Position numbers and translations under genes: made by a program
Shown here: positions 52,437-61,537 of the stretch, piece after piece
How positions within the stretch are numbered: position 1 is the stretch's first letter
Layout of the letters: every line of letters begins with the position of its first letter
NCBI GenBank assembly: GCA_964645835.1
Contig: CAZYDG010000072.1
Span: 1-64,000, forward strand
Reading direction: 5' to 3'
Source: CAZBME01 sp964645835
Lineage (GTDB): Bacteria > Desulfobacterota > Syntrophia > Syntrophales > UBA8958
DNA length: 64,000 bases
The notes under the pieces: model-generated
What the model was told of the DNA's origin: nothing
The model's input: only the letters and a program-made list of their open reading frames with translations
Databases searched by the model: none

Positions 52437-52578
52437 AAAACGTCCGTCTGCTGCGTTGCGGTGGCAAGCTTCGTCAATCAACGTACTTCTGTGTACGCCT
52501 CATTCCTCAGCTTTTGCGCGCCTTGCATCCAGACATTTTTGAACAGCCTGCCAAATCGAGTTTTTTAAAAACTCGCTA
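52422..52578 (-). repeat. Dispersed repeat, copy C
   Basis: Opposite orientation to A and B. Begins CTAGCAGACTGTTGAAAAACG, given here in part, and runs through TCAATCAACGTACTTC, CCTCATTCCTCAGC, GCGCGCCTTGCAT and GAACAGCCTGCC to the A/T palindrome CGAGTTTTTTAAAAACTCG. It supplies the MarR stop codon and separates MarR from the next gene. Confidence 0.85.
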
Positions 52579-52608
52579 TACGAATTTAAAATCCGGAGGA
52601 GAACAGAA

Positions 52609-53430
52609 ATGAACAGCATTCCAGTAATTGATGTTTGGATGCAGCACCCGACACTCCGATTCATTAATCTGCCCATCTTTGAATCTTTGCGCCGATGGAC
52701 TGGGCTTGAGACCCTGAAAGAGGAGATCCCCGTTGACTTTACCATTTCCGCTATGGACCAGGGCAATGTCTCAAAAGGACTCCTTTGTGCATGGTGGGGG
52801 CCACAAGGCGCTCTTATTTCTAACGATGAAGTGGCGGACTTCGTGAATCGTTTTCCTGAACGTCTAGTTGGTATCGCCTCGGTGGACCTCTACCGCCCAA
52901 TGGCGGCCATACGCGAACTTCGGCGCTGCGTGCGTGAGCTCGGTTTTAAAGGGCTTCGCATTGTCCAGTGGTTATGGGATCTTCCCGTCACAGACCGGCG
53001 TTATTATCCTCTTTTTGCCGAGTGTGTAGAGCTAGGTATCCCGGTCTGCCTGCAAGTGGGTCACACAGGACCTCTATGTCCCAGCGAACCAGGCCGGCCA
53101 ATACCTTACATCGATGTCGCTGCTCTTGATTTTCCCGAGCTCTCCTTCATCTGTGGTCATATTGGTTACCCGTGGACGACGGAGATGATTGCTGTCGCAA
53201 CCAAACATCAAAATGTTTACATCGATACATCGGCTTATACTGCAAAGCGCTACCCCGTTGAGCTGGTAAATTACATGAAAACCAATGGTAAAACAAAAGT
53301 ACTCTTTGGTACCAATTATCCAATGATTACACCTAAGAAATGTCTTGAGGAATTAGATTCATTAAAACTGGATGATCAAACAAAAGAGCTCTTTCTCAAC
53401 GGAAATGCGCGCCGGATCTTTGGACTTTAG
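52609..53430 (+). CDS. Amidohydrolase-2-like TIM-barrel protein with altered metal site
   Basis: 273 residues, GGAGGAG upstream. The fold is amidohydrolase family 2 (LQVGHTGP, FICGHIGYPW, YIDTSAYTA, FGTNYPM). The usual first-strand HxH is replaced by VIDVWMQHP and the final-strand Asp (GSDxP/GTDxP) is Asn in GTNYP, while two His on strands remain. I have seen this WMQHP opening in other members, so it is a real subgroup, probably with a changed mechanism or no metal hydrolysis. It sits between MarR and AtoE. Confidence 0.8.
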   Translation: MNSIPVIDVWMQHPTLRFINLPIFESLRRWTGLETLKEEIPVDFTISAMDQGNVSKGLLCAWWGPQGALISNDEVADFVNRFPERLVGIASVDLYRPMAAIRELRRCVRELGFKGLRIVQWLWDLPVTDRRYYPLFAECVELGIPVCLQVGHTGPLCPSEPGRPIPYIDVAALDFPELSFICGHIGYPWTTEMIAVATKHQNVYIDTSAYTAKRYPVELVNYMKTNGKTKVLFGTNYPMITPKKCLEELDSLKLDDQTKELFLNGNARRIFGL

Positions 53431-53481
53431 CGCCGGAAACCAAGGTTACGTGTTGAGGAGTTTTTCAACAATCAGACAAAA

Positions 53482-53514
53482 GAGCCGCTTCACCGAAATA
53501 AGGTAAAGCGGCTC
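53482..53514 (+). terminator. Rho-independent-like terminator
   Basis: GAGCCGCTTCACC and GGTAAAGCGGCTC form a 13-bp stem with one mismatch and a short A-rich loop, just after the amidohydrolase-like gene. The exit side is CTGTATTTAG, modestly T-rich. It lies between two converging genes and may serve both. Confidence 0.7.
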
Positions 53515-53519
53515 CTGTA

Positions 53520-53643
53520 TTTAGTACTTCTATGTATGACCCATGCCCCAGCCTTTGTGCGCCTTACATCTCGGTATCCCGTATCAGGTACGGGACAAGC
53601 TTTGAACAGCTTGCACAAAATCAATTTTTTCAACAACCTCCTA
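53520..53643 (-). repeat. Dispersed repeat, copy D (degenerate)
   Basis: Same orientation as copy C. Recognisable parts: TTAGTACTTCTATGTATGAC, GCGCCTTACAT, the palindrome TCCCGTATCAGGTACGGGA, GCTTTGAACAGCTTGC and the end TTTTTTCAACAACCTCCTAG. The final CTAG includes the stop codon of the AtoE gene on the opposite strand. A trace of the other end (TTTTTCAACA) is at about 53460, so the terminator hairpin lies within it. Confidence 0.7.
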
Positions 53644-55011
53644 GAAAATCAGCGGCAGGATGAAGAACGACAAGGTCATGACAACGAACATCCATGCCCA
53701 GCCTATGAATGTATAGGGTAGGATGTCCTTGAACTTGATCTTGAAGGCGCCGAGGATCGGCAAAGCCCAGAAAGGCTGTATCATGTTCACCCAAAGGCTG
53801 CCGGCGGTATAGGCATTAAGCACATCACCATAGGCAACGCCCAGTTTCTTGGCTGCGGGCAGGATATAAGGGGCCTCGATGACGAATTTGGATCCTGCAG
53901 AGGGAACGAAGAAGTCAATGATACCCGTATAAATGAAGACGATCCAAGTGAAGGTCGTAGGCGTTGAGATGTCTATGAAGAACTTTGTGATGATCTCGGC
54001 CAGACCGGAGAAGCTGATCATGCCGAAGATTCCCGCGTAAAGTGGAAACTGGATGATGACACCGTAAACAGTGGATGTACCGCGCTGGACGGATTCGACA
54101 AAGCTCTTGGAATTGCCGTGGAGGAGGAGGCCTATGACCAGAAGAATAAAGTTCAGCATGTTTAGATCCAATGCTGCCATCCCCTTCATCCCGAACACTT
54201 TGACGATTCCGAACACGCCGGCAGCACCGATAAATAGGGGCAGTATCCAGGAACGGTCCAGTCGCTCTGCCGGCGGTAGGCTTTTCTTGTCAACAGGTGG
54301 GTCAGGCGGGGGCACAAACAAAGCTGCCGTAGCATCGTCAATTTCGATTGAGTGCTCTTTCCTCGGCGCTATGGCAAGCAGAAGAAGAGGAATTGTGATC
54401 AGTAGCACCAGGTTCGTCACCACGAGCTTGACGTCAAACGCCGACTGGCTGAGGGGAATGACACCCGCGACCTTCTCCATGAAGTTGCCGGGCGTCGCCA
54501 TGAGCAACTGGGCCGCCTGGGAAGGCCCGTTATCCACCAGGGCCGTGACATAGGAAATGGCGGCGATAAATGGATAGTGGATACCCAGGCCACGCTTCTT
54601 GACGGCAATTGCCCGCCCCATAATAATGGCAACCATTAATCCGATTCCCCAGTGGAACCACATGACCACACACATGAAAGTGGAGTAGAACAGAATCGTC
54701 TGGTTTCTGGTTTTTGGGATGTCGATGATCTTCATGAGCCCGGCCTTGACATACTTAGAATCGGCGACGATGAAGCCCGTGATCATCAGCAGACACATCT
54801 GCATGGCGAAGGTTAAGAGGACCCAGAACCCCTTCATCCAGTCGCCAACGAGCTGTTCGGGACCGTGCTTAGTGAGTCCCCATCCGGCAAGAAAGACAAT
54901 AACCGTCAGTATCAGGGCGAAGACGAGAGCGTCGGGCACCCAGCGGAAAGCCCACTGAGCGAAACCTTCTGTGAATCGTGAAAGGAATGTTGCATCATTC
55001 TTATTACTCAT
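53641..55011 (-). CDS. atoE: Short-chain fatty acid transporter, AtoE family
   Basis: 456 residues with about ten membrane segments. FAQWAFRWVPDALVFALILT at the N-terminus, MWFHWGIGLMVAIIMGRAI, FIAAISYVTALVDNGPSQAA and FFVPSAGSKFVIEAPYILPAA are signatures of the AtoE carriers, which bring butyrate and similar acids into the cell. This fits an organism that lives on or produces short-chain acids. Its stop codon coincides with the edge of repeat D, and repeat E lies upstream of its start. Confidence 0.92.
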   Translation of the reverse strand: MSNKNDATFLSRFTEGFAQWAFRWVPDALVFALILTVIVFLAGWGLTKHGPEQLVGDWMKGFWVLLTFAMQMCLLMITGFIVADSKYVKAGLMKIIDIPKTRNQTILFYSTFMCVVMWFHWGIGLMVAIIMGRAIAVKKRGLGIHYPFIAAISYVTALVDNGPSQAAQLLMATPGNFMEKVAGVIPLSQSAFDVKLVVTNLVLLITIPLLLLAIAPRKEHSIEIDDATAALFVPPPDPPVDKKSLPPAERLDRSWILPLFIGAAGVFGIVKVFGMKGMAALDLNMLNFILLVIGLLLHGNSKSFVESVQRGTSTVYGVIIQFPLYAGIFGMISFSGLAEIITKFFIDISTPTTFTWIVFIYTGIIDFFVPSAGSKFVIEAPYILPAAKKLGVAYGDVLNAYTAGSLWVNMIQPFWALPILGAFKIKFKDILPYTFIGWAWMFVVMTLSFFILPLIF

Positions 55012-55175
55012 TTCTTCCTCCTTGCCTTCCGGTACGAGAAACCGGAATGTTAGTTATTGATTAACGCAATCCTTGCAGATGCGGCTTTACTTATGATGTT
55101 TGTTTGAGTTTTGAGGTCTTTATCAATCTTGATGTTATTAAAGTATTCTTTCTTTCCCATGGGGCCTGTTCATTT

Positions 55176-55398
55176 AACAGGTTGTTGAAAAACTCATTTT
55201 GGGCAGGCTGTTCAGAAGCGTGTCCCGTACCTGATACGGGATGTTCAGATGCAAGGTACGCAAAAGCTGAGGAATAAGGCGTGCATAGAAGTACATCGAT
55301 AAGCCTGTCCCGGATATGATCCCGGAAGGCTTGCAGAGCAACGCCGCAGACGCCGTCTCCGCAAAAGCGCGGTATGGGCGTTTTTCAACAGCCTGCTA
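55176..55398 (+). repeat. Dispersed repeat, copy E (longest)
   Basis: About 220 bp in the same orientation as A and B, with matching inverted ends CAGGTTGTTGAAAAAC and GTTTTTCAACAGCCTG. Inside are GGCAGGCTGTTCAG, the palindrome GTCCCGTACCTGATACGGGA, GATGCAAGGTACGCAAAAGC, GAGGAATAAGGCGTGCATAG and an extra segment with a second CCCGGATATGATCCCGG palindrome. The inverted ends give it a miniature-transposon look. Confidence 0.85.
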
Positions 55399-55715
55399 AG
55401 TTGCTACCTTGTATAAGCTGTTTTGATTGTAAATTCAATAGTTATTTATCGGTGGTTTTGATTACACGAAATCTCGACTTATGGCGAAAAAATCATTATG
55501 TTTCACGCAGCAGCTCTTTTACGATCATGTTTTAATGCTGGTTTTCTTTCTTTTCTTATTTGCAGTCTTGCCAAGGCTGGTGGTTATTATCGTTGAATCT
55601 TTCGATTCATCTATTGACAACAGCATCATATTACAGATAATGACATTAAATAATTCAATGACAGGTAAAATGCATCAATATTCGATAGAGACCATTGCAG
55701 AAAGAGAGGTGCGGC
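55399..55715. other. Intergenic stretch, no confident gene
   Basis: AT-rich. A plus frame from 55481 encodes a hydrophobic stretch but overlaps the next gene by 26 bases, lacks a ribosome binding site and shows no family resemblance, so it is not called. The promoter of the ABM-domain gene should be here. Confidence 0.5.
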
Positions 55716-56024
55716 ATGATTTACGTTATCGCAACGATTGAACTGGTTGAAGGTAAACGAGCGGACTATTTAATGGAATTCAAAAAAGTACGTTCTCATG
55801 TGTGCAACGAGCAAGGATGTATCCAGTATGGTGCAGCAATTGATTTGGCTACCGATATTCCAATCCAGGACCCGATTAATGAGAATATTGTGACCATTAT
55901 CGAGAGTTGGGCGGATGTCGCAGCTTTAAAGGCCCATACGACGGCATCTCACATGCTGGACTATCGGAATGCAGTGAAAGATTATGTTAAGAAGATTACT
56001 ATCAAGATTTTGGAACCAGTTTGA
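55716..56024 (+). CDS. ABM-domain (YgiN-like) putative monooxygenase
   Basis: 102 residues from ATG 55716 (AGAGAGG upstream). IYVIATIELVEGKRADYLMEF, given here in parts (IATIELVEGKR), then CIQYGAA and TIIESWADVAALKAHTTASHM show the dimeric alpha-beta ABM fold. Members act as cofactor-free quinol monooxygenases or similar. In an anaerobe a role in quinone or peroxide chemistry is possible. Single gene. Confidence 0.8.
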   Translation: MIYVIATIELVEGKRADYLMEFKKVRSHVCNEQGCIQYGAAIDLATDIPIQDPINENIVTIIESWADVAALKAHTTASHMLDYRNAVKDYVKKITIKILEPV

Positions 56025-56273
56025 TGATAATAAACACGCTGTTCAAAATCGAGTTGCTGCCACATGGTTGGCGGTTGCCAATCATGTTGGCATATAACAA
56101 CACGCTTCTTATTTAAATATCTCAATGGATACGGTCGTATTGCTTTTGGCATTATGATTGCTAGTAGATTATTCAGATACACGGGCTAATCATCATCTGT
56201 TGTTGAAGAAACTTAGTAGAGGTTTCGGTGATTGATATTTAATCCATTAAGTTAAAGAAAGGAGAAAAAGATC

Positions 56274-56762
56274 ATGGCAATGACGAGTTATTTGAAACTG
56301 GAGGGCAAGAATCAAGGCGCCATCGAAGGCGATTGCTCTCAAAAGGGGCATGAAAAATGGATTCTGGTTTATGGCCTCGATTGGTCAATGGAAATCCCGA
56401 GAGACACCCATTCCGGATTGCCGACCGGGCAGAGAATCCATCACCCAATAACCATCAAGAAGAAACTGGATCCGGCATCACCTCTGCTTGCTCAGGCCTG
56501 CGCATCCGGTGAGCAGATGAAGACGTGGCAGCTTGATTTCCATCAGATAAGCGAAAAGGGCCAGGAAGAGCTTTATTACACGATTCAGTTGGAGAACGCC
56601 ATCATTGTCAATCTTCAATATGAGAAGCCATTAACTTTCCTGGAAGCCAACAAGCCTTACCATGACATGGAGTATGTATCGTTCACCTATGAAAAAATAA
56701 CATGGGCACATAAAAAAGCCAACAAAGAGGCGACTGACGACTGGAAGGCACCTAAATCCTGA
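56274..56762 (+). CDS. hcp: Hcp-family protein (type VI secretion tube/effector type)
   Basis: 162 residues, AAAGGAG site. Hcp signature: SYLKLEGKNQGAIEGDCSQK, IPRDTHSGLPTGQRIHHPIT, KLDPASPLLAQAC and FTYEKITWAHK. Hcp hexamers stack to form the inner tube of the type VI system and are exported. No other T6SS gene (tssB, tssC, vgrG, clpV) is in the window, so it is an orphan copy served by a cluster elsewhere, if one exists. A strong terminator follows. Confidence 0.9.
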   Translation: MAMTSYLKLEGKNQGAIEGDCSQKGHEKWILVYGLDWSMEIPRDTHSGLPTGQRIHHPITIKKKLDPASPLLAQACASGEQMKTWQLDFHQISEKGQEELYYTIQLENAIIVNLQYEKPLTFLEANKPYHDMEYVSFTYEKITWAHKKANKEATDDWKAPKS

Positions 56763-56784
56763 TTTATTAATGTGATGGACCACG

Positions 56785-56822
56785 CCGGTGTCGTCGAAGG
56801 TGGATGACACCGGAATATTTTT
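56785..56822 (+). terminator. Rho-independent terminator
   Basis: CCGGTGTC (56785-56792) and GACACCGG (56806-56813) pair perfectly around a 13-base loop, followed by AATATTTTT. It ends the hcp message and lies before the converging helicase gene. Confidence 0.85.
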
Positions 56823-56826
56823 CCAA

Positions 56827-58488
56827 TTACCGGCGTTTCTTCTTCATGCCATAGGGAAAATCATTCGGTTTTACAAATCCTTTATTCCCCCTGTCCTTGT
56901 TGCGTCTGTCGGCCAATTCGATCTGGACCCGGCGGTGCCTGAACTTCACCTTTCTAAATGCCTCCATCAGGGGCTCCGCATGTTCCCCATCCGCTTCAAA
57001 GAAGGTACAGCTTTTCATGACATCCGCATTCAGAATTCGTAGACCCTCTATCCTGGCCATTTCTGCAAGGTATATCTTGAAGGTCTTGGGGGTAAATCCG
57101 TCCATCTGGCCGATATTGGCATACAATCGAACCGGACCGGGCCGGGTCTCTCTTCGTTTCACATCCACGTTGATGTCCGGGGCATTGCGGTAATAGCTCA
57201 GGAAGCGGTTGAACTCGGCGGAAACGAACCGCTGAATGATTTCTTCCTTGGTTATACCTTTTAATTTTTCGTACACGGCAGGCATAAAAGCACCGATTTC
57301 CGTATGCTGGATTTCCGTGGCCTTGACCTTGTCAACCAGATGGTAAAGCTGCTTTTCGCAGACCTCTCTTCCCGTGGGAATTTTGGCTAATGTAAACTTC
57401 TTACCGATCTGCTTTTCGATCAGTTTGATTTTGAAGATCTCCTTCAAATTAACGATAGCGATGGAGATACCCGATTTGCCTGCCCTGCCCGTCCGGCCAC
57501 TGCGATGGGTATAGTTTTCTATGTCATCAGGGAGGTTGTAGTTGATGATGTGCGTCAAGTCCGTCACGTCGATCCCTCGGGCCGCCACGTCCGTTGCCAC
57601 AAGCATTTGCAGGTTTCTGCTCCGAAAGCGATTCATCACGTTGTCCCGCTGGGGTTGGGAAAGATCGCCATGCAAGGCATCGGCATTGTAACCGTCCTTG
57701 ATGAGGGCGTCGGCGATTTCCTGGGTCTCGATCTTGGTCCGGCAAAAAATGATGGAATAAATATCGGGGTAATAATCGGCGATCCTTTTCAGGGCCAGGT
57801 ACCGGTCCTTGGCATGAACCACATAATATTCATGCTGAACGTTTTCAGCTCCCGTATTTCTTGAACCCAGCGTGATTGAAACGGGCTTGTGCATGTAGCT
57901 CTGGGCAATTTGCTCGATCTCTTTGGGCATGGTCGCGGAAAAAAGCAAAACCCGCTTCGAATCGGGCGTACCGGAGAGGATAGCATCCAGGTCCTCTTTG
58001 AATCCCATGTTCAGCATCTCATCAGCCTCGTCAAGGACGAGCCAGCGGATGGCGGAGACGTCCACTCGTTTCCGTTTCAGCATATCCAGCATTCGGCCGG
58101 GCGTGGCGACAACGATCTGGGCGCCTGCGGCAATCTGTTTGATTTGGGTCAGAATGTTGGCACCGCCATAGACGGGCACAATATTCAGGCCATCCACATG
58201 CTTGCCGAAATGGTTCAAATCATCCGTAATTTGCAGGCAGAGCTCACGGGTGGGAGCCAGGATAAGGGCCTGTGTCCTTGATGAGTAAGCGTCCACTTGT
58301 TGAATAATGGGAATTCCAAAGGCGGCGGTCTTACCCGTTCCGGTGTGGGCCAGGGCCACAAGGTCCCTTGTTTCATGTAATAGAAAGGGAATGACTTTTT
58401 CCTGAACAGGCATGGGTGTTTCAAAGCCCATTTCAGTTACAGCCTTCAATATTCTCTTATCCAGTTCCAATTCTTTAAATGTCGTCAT
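56827..58488 (-). CDS. deaD: DEAD-box RNA helicase with C-terminal RNA-binding domain (DeaD/CsdA type)
   Basis: 553 residues. Ordered motifs: Q-motif FETPMPVQEKVIP, I AHTGTGKTAAF, Ia PTREL, II VLDEADEM, III SATMP, IV IIFCRTK, V ATDVAARGID, VI HRSGRTGRAG. The C-terminal part after about residue 400 includes a DbpA-type RNA-binding domain (VRLYANIGQMDGFTPKTF) and a basic tail ending in KKKRR. It unwinds RNA in ribosome assembly and mRNA decay, typically at low temperature. It has about 235 bases of gene-free DNA upstream, enough for a long regulatory leader. Confidence 0.92.
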   Translation of the reverse strand: MTTFKELELDKRILKAVTEMGFETPMPVQEKVIPFLLHETRDLVALAHTGTGKTAAFGIPIIQQVDAYSSRTQALILAPTRELCLQITDDLNHFGKHVDGLNIVPVYGGANILTQIKQIAAGAQIVVATPGRMLDMLKRKRVDVSAIRWLVLDEADEMLNMGFKEDLDAILSGTPDSKRVLLFSATMPKEIEQIAQSYMHKPVSITLGSRNTGAENVQHEYYVVHAKDRYLALKRIADYYPDIYSIIFCRTKIETQEIADALIKDGYNADALHGDLSQPQRDNVMNRFRSRNLQMLVATDVAARGIDVTDLTHIINYNLPDDIENYTHRSGRTGRAGKSGISIAIVNLKEIFKIKLIEKQIGKKFTLAKIPTGREVCEKQLYHLVDKVKATEIQHTEIGAFMPAVYEKLKGITKEEIIQRFVSAEFNRFLSYYRNAPDINVDVKRRETRPGPVRLYANIGQMDGFTPKTFKIYLAEMARIEGLRILNADVMKSCTFFEADGEHAEPLMEAFRKVKFRHRRVQIELADRRNKDRGNKGFVKPNDFPYGMKKKRR

Positions 58489-58724
58489 AACTTAATCCTT
58501 CATGCGGTCAATTAGCAAATTTGATGAAAAAGCCATTTTGCAGTGCATATCAAAACATTCAAAAAGGCACGCCATCATTGATTGGCCGGGCAGTGTGATG
58601 TTTAATTAAAGATGTAATCAAAAAGTTATTCAGGTTTGCACGGGACGGACTTGTTGATTCACCAGCATTTTTCCTCATATATGGAATCGCTGGAAATAGC
58701 AATACATTATCAAATCTTTTCGCG

Positions 58725-59795
58725 TCACTTCAACGTGATGGCCTTTTCAGGACAGACCTCCTGGCAACAGAAACAGGCGATGCATTTTTCATGATCGGCG
58801 ACAGGCAGGTTATCATCGCCCATGAACAAGGCGTCAGCCGGACACTGCTCGACACAGAGGGCGCAACCGATGCAGGCGTCGGAAGCGACCCATGGCCGTT
58901 GCCCCATACGGCGTTTGATCAGGACCTGGATGTTCTCATTGCGCAGAATACTTTCCCCGCTGAAGTGGGGAATTTTGAAATCGGGAATCGGCTGGAGGGC
59001 GCCGACGATGTCTATCGTTTTAAGATCGTAATTGCCCAAGCCCATGTCCTTGGCCTTACGTAAAAAGGGCAGCTGCCCGGGATCGCAGCCCATCATCACG
59101 GCAATAACGGCATCCAGAGCGACAGCATTGTCGGAAGCCAGGATCTTGCCGATATCCCGGAGGTCAGGGGAGGCGGGACCGTTACCCTCCATGCCGAGGA
59201 TCGCATCTACAATGAACAGATCGGGGATGCGAAACCGGAACAGTTCGACGATCATTTCCTGGAATCTCTTTGAATTGCCCGCAGCAACATGCAATTTGGC
59301 CTTCTGGGCGCCAGGCAGGAATCCGTAACTGTTTTTTATTGCGCCGGAAAGAACTGTCAGTCCGTGGGTCTTGAACTTCGGAACACTGATAATGATATCC
59401 GCATCAAGGACAGCCTGCGAGAGGCTCACCGCCGGGGCAAAATCGGCATTGAAAGCCATAGGACGGGATTCATTCCCGATATTACGGTAATGCCCCTTCG
59501 CCGCCGCCATGAGGCCCGTCGCCTCAAAGCTTTCCTCATTGGCTCCATAACTTGTAAGGCCCGGATTGTCCCCAACGATGATAGACTTCACGCCTAAGGT
59601 CTCGACTTTTTCCACGATGGCCCGCAAGACAGCGGGATGGGTCGTTATGGCCTCCTCCGGCTTGGCTGCCCGCAGGACGTTAGGTTTTATCAGGACACTT
59701 TTCCCTTTCCATGGGAGCGAAAACTCCTTAAAAACCATATCTATGGCGTCCTGAAGATCGGTGTAAACGGCAGGATGTATTATGACTCTTGACAT
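58725..59795 (-). CDS. DUF362 domain protein with C-terminal 4Fe-4S ferredoxin domain
   Basis: 356 residues from ATG 59795, whose GAGGAGG site overlaps the stop of the preceding gene. The DUF362 core (SVLIKPNVLRAAKPEEAIT, IIVGDNPG, IISVPKFKTHGLTVLSGAIKN) fills about 280 residues and two 4Fe-4S motifs (CIGCALCVEQCPAD, CIACFCCQEVCPEK) end the protein. Family function is not settled; it occurs often in anaerobes. Third gene of the cupin-LarA-DUF362 operon. Confidence 0.9.
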   Translation of the reverse strand: MSRVIIHPAVYTDLQDAIDMVFKEFSLPWKGKSVLIKPNVLRAAKPEEAITTHPAVLRAIVEKVETLGVKSIIVGDNPGLTSYGANEESFEATGLMAAAKGHYRNIGNESRPMAFNADFAPAVSLSQAVLDADIIISVPKFKTHGLTVLSGAIKNSYGFLPGAQKAKLHVAAGNSKRFQEMIVELFRFRIPDLFIVDAILGMEGNGPASPDLRDIGKILASDNAVALDAVIAVMMGCDPGQLPFLRKAKDMGLGNYDLKTIDIVGALQPIPDFKIPHFSGESILRNENIQVLIKRRMGQRPWVASDACIGCALCVEQCPADALFMGDDNLPVADHEKCIACFCCQEVCPEKAITLK

Positions 59796-59809
59796 GGCGC
59801 AAAGCCTCC

Positions 59810-61051
59810 TCATACCAGCCTTGGTATCGTCAACCCGCCGTCCATGATCAGGGTGGCTTTCGCTTGTGGCCCCAGTTCCTTGAAAGCGGCCTCCAAAGCT
59901 GCCCCGGCACTGTCAAAAGGCCGCATATGGGCCTTGGCGACGAGATCGCAATCCAGAGGCGTGACAGCCCACATCTTGGCTTTAATGCCGATTTCGGCCA
60001 TCTTTCCGGCCTTGTGGTAGCCGAGTTTGTATTCCCTGTCCAGTTTTTGTACGACGGCATCACAGGTCTTTTCGGAACTCAAAAGATCGAGAAAGGCCTG
60101 TGATCCGATGCCGCTGCGGCAGGCGGATACGAGAATAATTATACCGCCGTCTTTGAGGGCGTGCTTCCCGTTATCCAGAGCCTTTTGCGACTGGTAGAGG
60201 TCGATGTCGTTCGGCGACAGGGAAACCGTGACAACAATCTCCGACTTCCGCTCGATGGGGACAACGAAGACCTCATCGGCTTTTGTGAGAAGTGACCGGA
60301 AAGAAGCGCCCAAAGCGCCGGCAGCGGCGGCATAGATGCTCTGGTTGCCATCGAGGACTGTCATGATTGCGAAGATGTTCAGGGCGCTCATAAGCGCTTC
60401 CGCATCATCCAGTTCTTCAGCTACTGGATTCCCGGCAAGAACCATAGCCTGGGCGTTAGGCGATACAGCCAAACGGTGATTGGCCGTAATGCAGTTATAG
60501 CTTGCCACACCGGGCATCAACGACTTGCGCCCCCCTGTGTATCCCGCAAAGTAGTGAGGCTCTATGCTGCCGATAGGGATAATGGCGTCCGCCTCGCGGA
60601 CCAGGGTATTCAACATCAGGTTATTGCCGTGGCGGGTTTTCCCCAGGGAATAACAGGCGCTCTTTCTGGCATCGTGGACATGGATGCAGTCCTTAAGAGT
60701 GTCATAGTGTTTGCCGAAGATGAACGCATATTCCTCATTAATCGGCGCCCGATGGCTTCCCGTGGCGATGAGGACATTAAAAGGTTTGTCCGCAAGGATC
60801 GGCAGGAGAATATCGAGAACTTGCGCCGTCGGTGTCGGCCGGGTCGCATCGTTGACGATGAGCAGGATGTTTTTCCGCCTGTCGAGAAACTTGGATAAGC
60901 CGGGAGACTCCAAGGGGCGCTCTACAGCCAGGCGGAGGGTCTCCAAGGCATCCGGGGATTTTACCTTGTTTGGCAGGATGACCTTTTCAATCCGTTCGTC
61001 GGGTATTTCTATCTCTTCAAAATTATCCCCATAAGGGATATTGACAATCAT
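59810..61051 (-). CDS. larA: LarA-family nickel-pincer racemase/epimerase
   Basis: 413 residues. The LarA residues are all visible at the known spacing: IVNDATRPTPT (Asp68, Arg71), GSHRAP (His100), IEPHYFAGYTGGRKSLMPG (His166, Lys176) and NHRLA (His192). In lactate racemase Lys184 holds the nickel-pincer nucleotide and His108/His174 do acid-base catalysis, so this copy should be active on a 2-hydroxyacid. No larB, larC or larE lies here, so the cofactor must be made elsewhere. Substrate may not be lactate; the family is diverse. It follows a cupin gene. Confidence 0.88.
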   Translation of the reverse strand: MIVNIPYGDNFEEIEIPDERIEKVILPNKVKSPDALETLRLAVERPLESPGLSKFLDRRKNILLIVNDATRPTPTAQVLDILLPILADKPFNVLIATGSHRAPINEEYAFIFGKHYDTLKDCIHVHDARKSACYSLGKTRHGNNLMLNTLVREADAIIPIGSIEPHYFAGYTGGRKSLMPGVASYNCITANHRLAVSPNAQAMVLAGNPVAEELDDAEALMSALNIFAIMTVLDGNQSIYAAAAGALGASFRSLLTKADEVFVVPIERKSEIVVTVSLSPNDIDLYQSQKALDNGKHALKDGGIIILVSACRSGIGSQAFLDLLSSEKTCDAVVQKLDREYKLGYHKAGKMAEIGIKAKMWAVTPLDCDLVAKAHMRPFDSAGAALEAAFKELGPQAKATLIMDGGLTIPRLV

Positions 61052-61067
61052 GAGAATCTCCCGCTAG

Positions 61068-61418
61068 CTATTCATACTCTTTCGGTACGCCACAGATCAT
61101 CACCATGGGTTCCTGGGATGAACTGTTTCTGTACTGATGCTTTTCATTAGGCAACATGAGGGCAAAATCACCTTGCTTCACGGGCCGTTCTTCACCGCTT
61201 TCCGTCACAACGAACCCTTCACCCGAAATGATATAGTTCATATGCTCAAAAGGATGCGTGTGGTATGGCGTATAACCGCCCGGCATGATCGTAAATACAC
61301 GGAAAGAAAAAACGGGTGAACCGTCGGCAGTGGATAGAGGCACCTGCTTCCAGACGGCCTTCGCGCCTTCCATTGTCATTTCCATCTTCATCGTTTGCTT
61401 CAGATTTGTTATTTTCAT
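61068..61418 (-). CDS. Single-domain cupin
   Basis: 116 residues. MPGGYTPYHTHPFEHMNYIISGEG supplies motif 1, given here in parts (YHTHPFEH), and GDFALMLPNEKHQYRN motif 2; the His, Glu and last His form a metal site. Such small cupins are dioxygenases, isomerases or sensors. First gene of an operon with LarA (16-base gap) and DUF362; GGAGG upstream. It may act on or sense the same sugar- or hydroxy-acid. Confidence 0.88.
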   Translation of the reverse strand: MKITNLKQTMKMEMTMEGAKAVWKQVPLSTADGSPVFSFRVFTIMPGGYTPYHTHPFEHMNYIISGEGFVVTESGEERPVKQGDFALMLPNEKHQYRNSSSQEPMVMICGVPKEYE

Positions 61419-61537
61419 TGGTAACCTCCATGAAAATCCGTGTGATGTCGCAAGACATAAGATATACTGTCGCTGTTAATTATAATGGATCGTTTAATTA
61501 TTCAATGGTTATTTCCGATAGAACTGAGAGGTAAGAG

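Noticed and set aside
55481..55741. Plus-strand hydrophobic open frame
   Set aside because: No ribosome binding site, AT-driven hydrophobic composition, and overlap with the better supported ABM-domain gene start.
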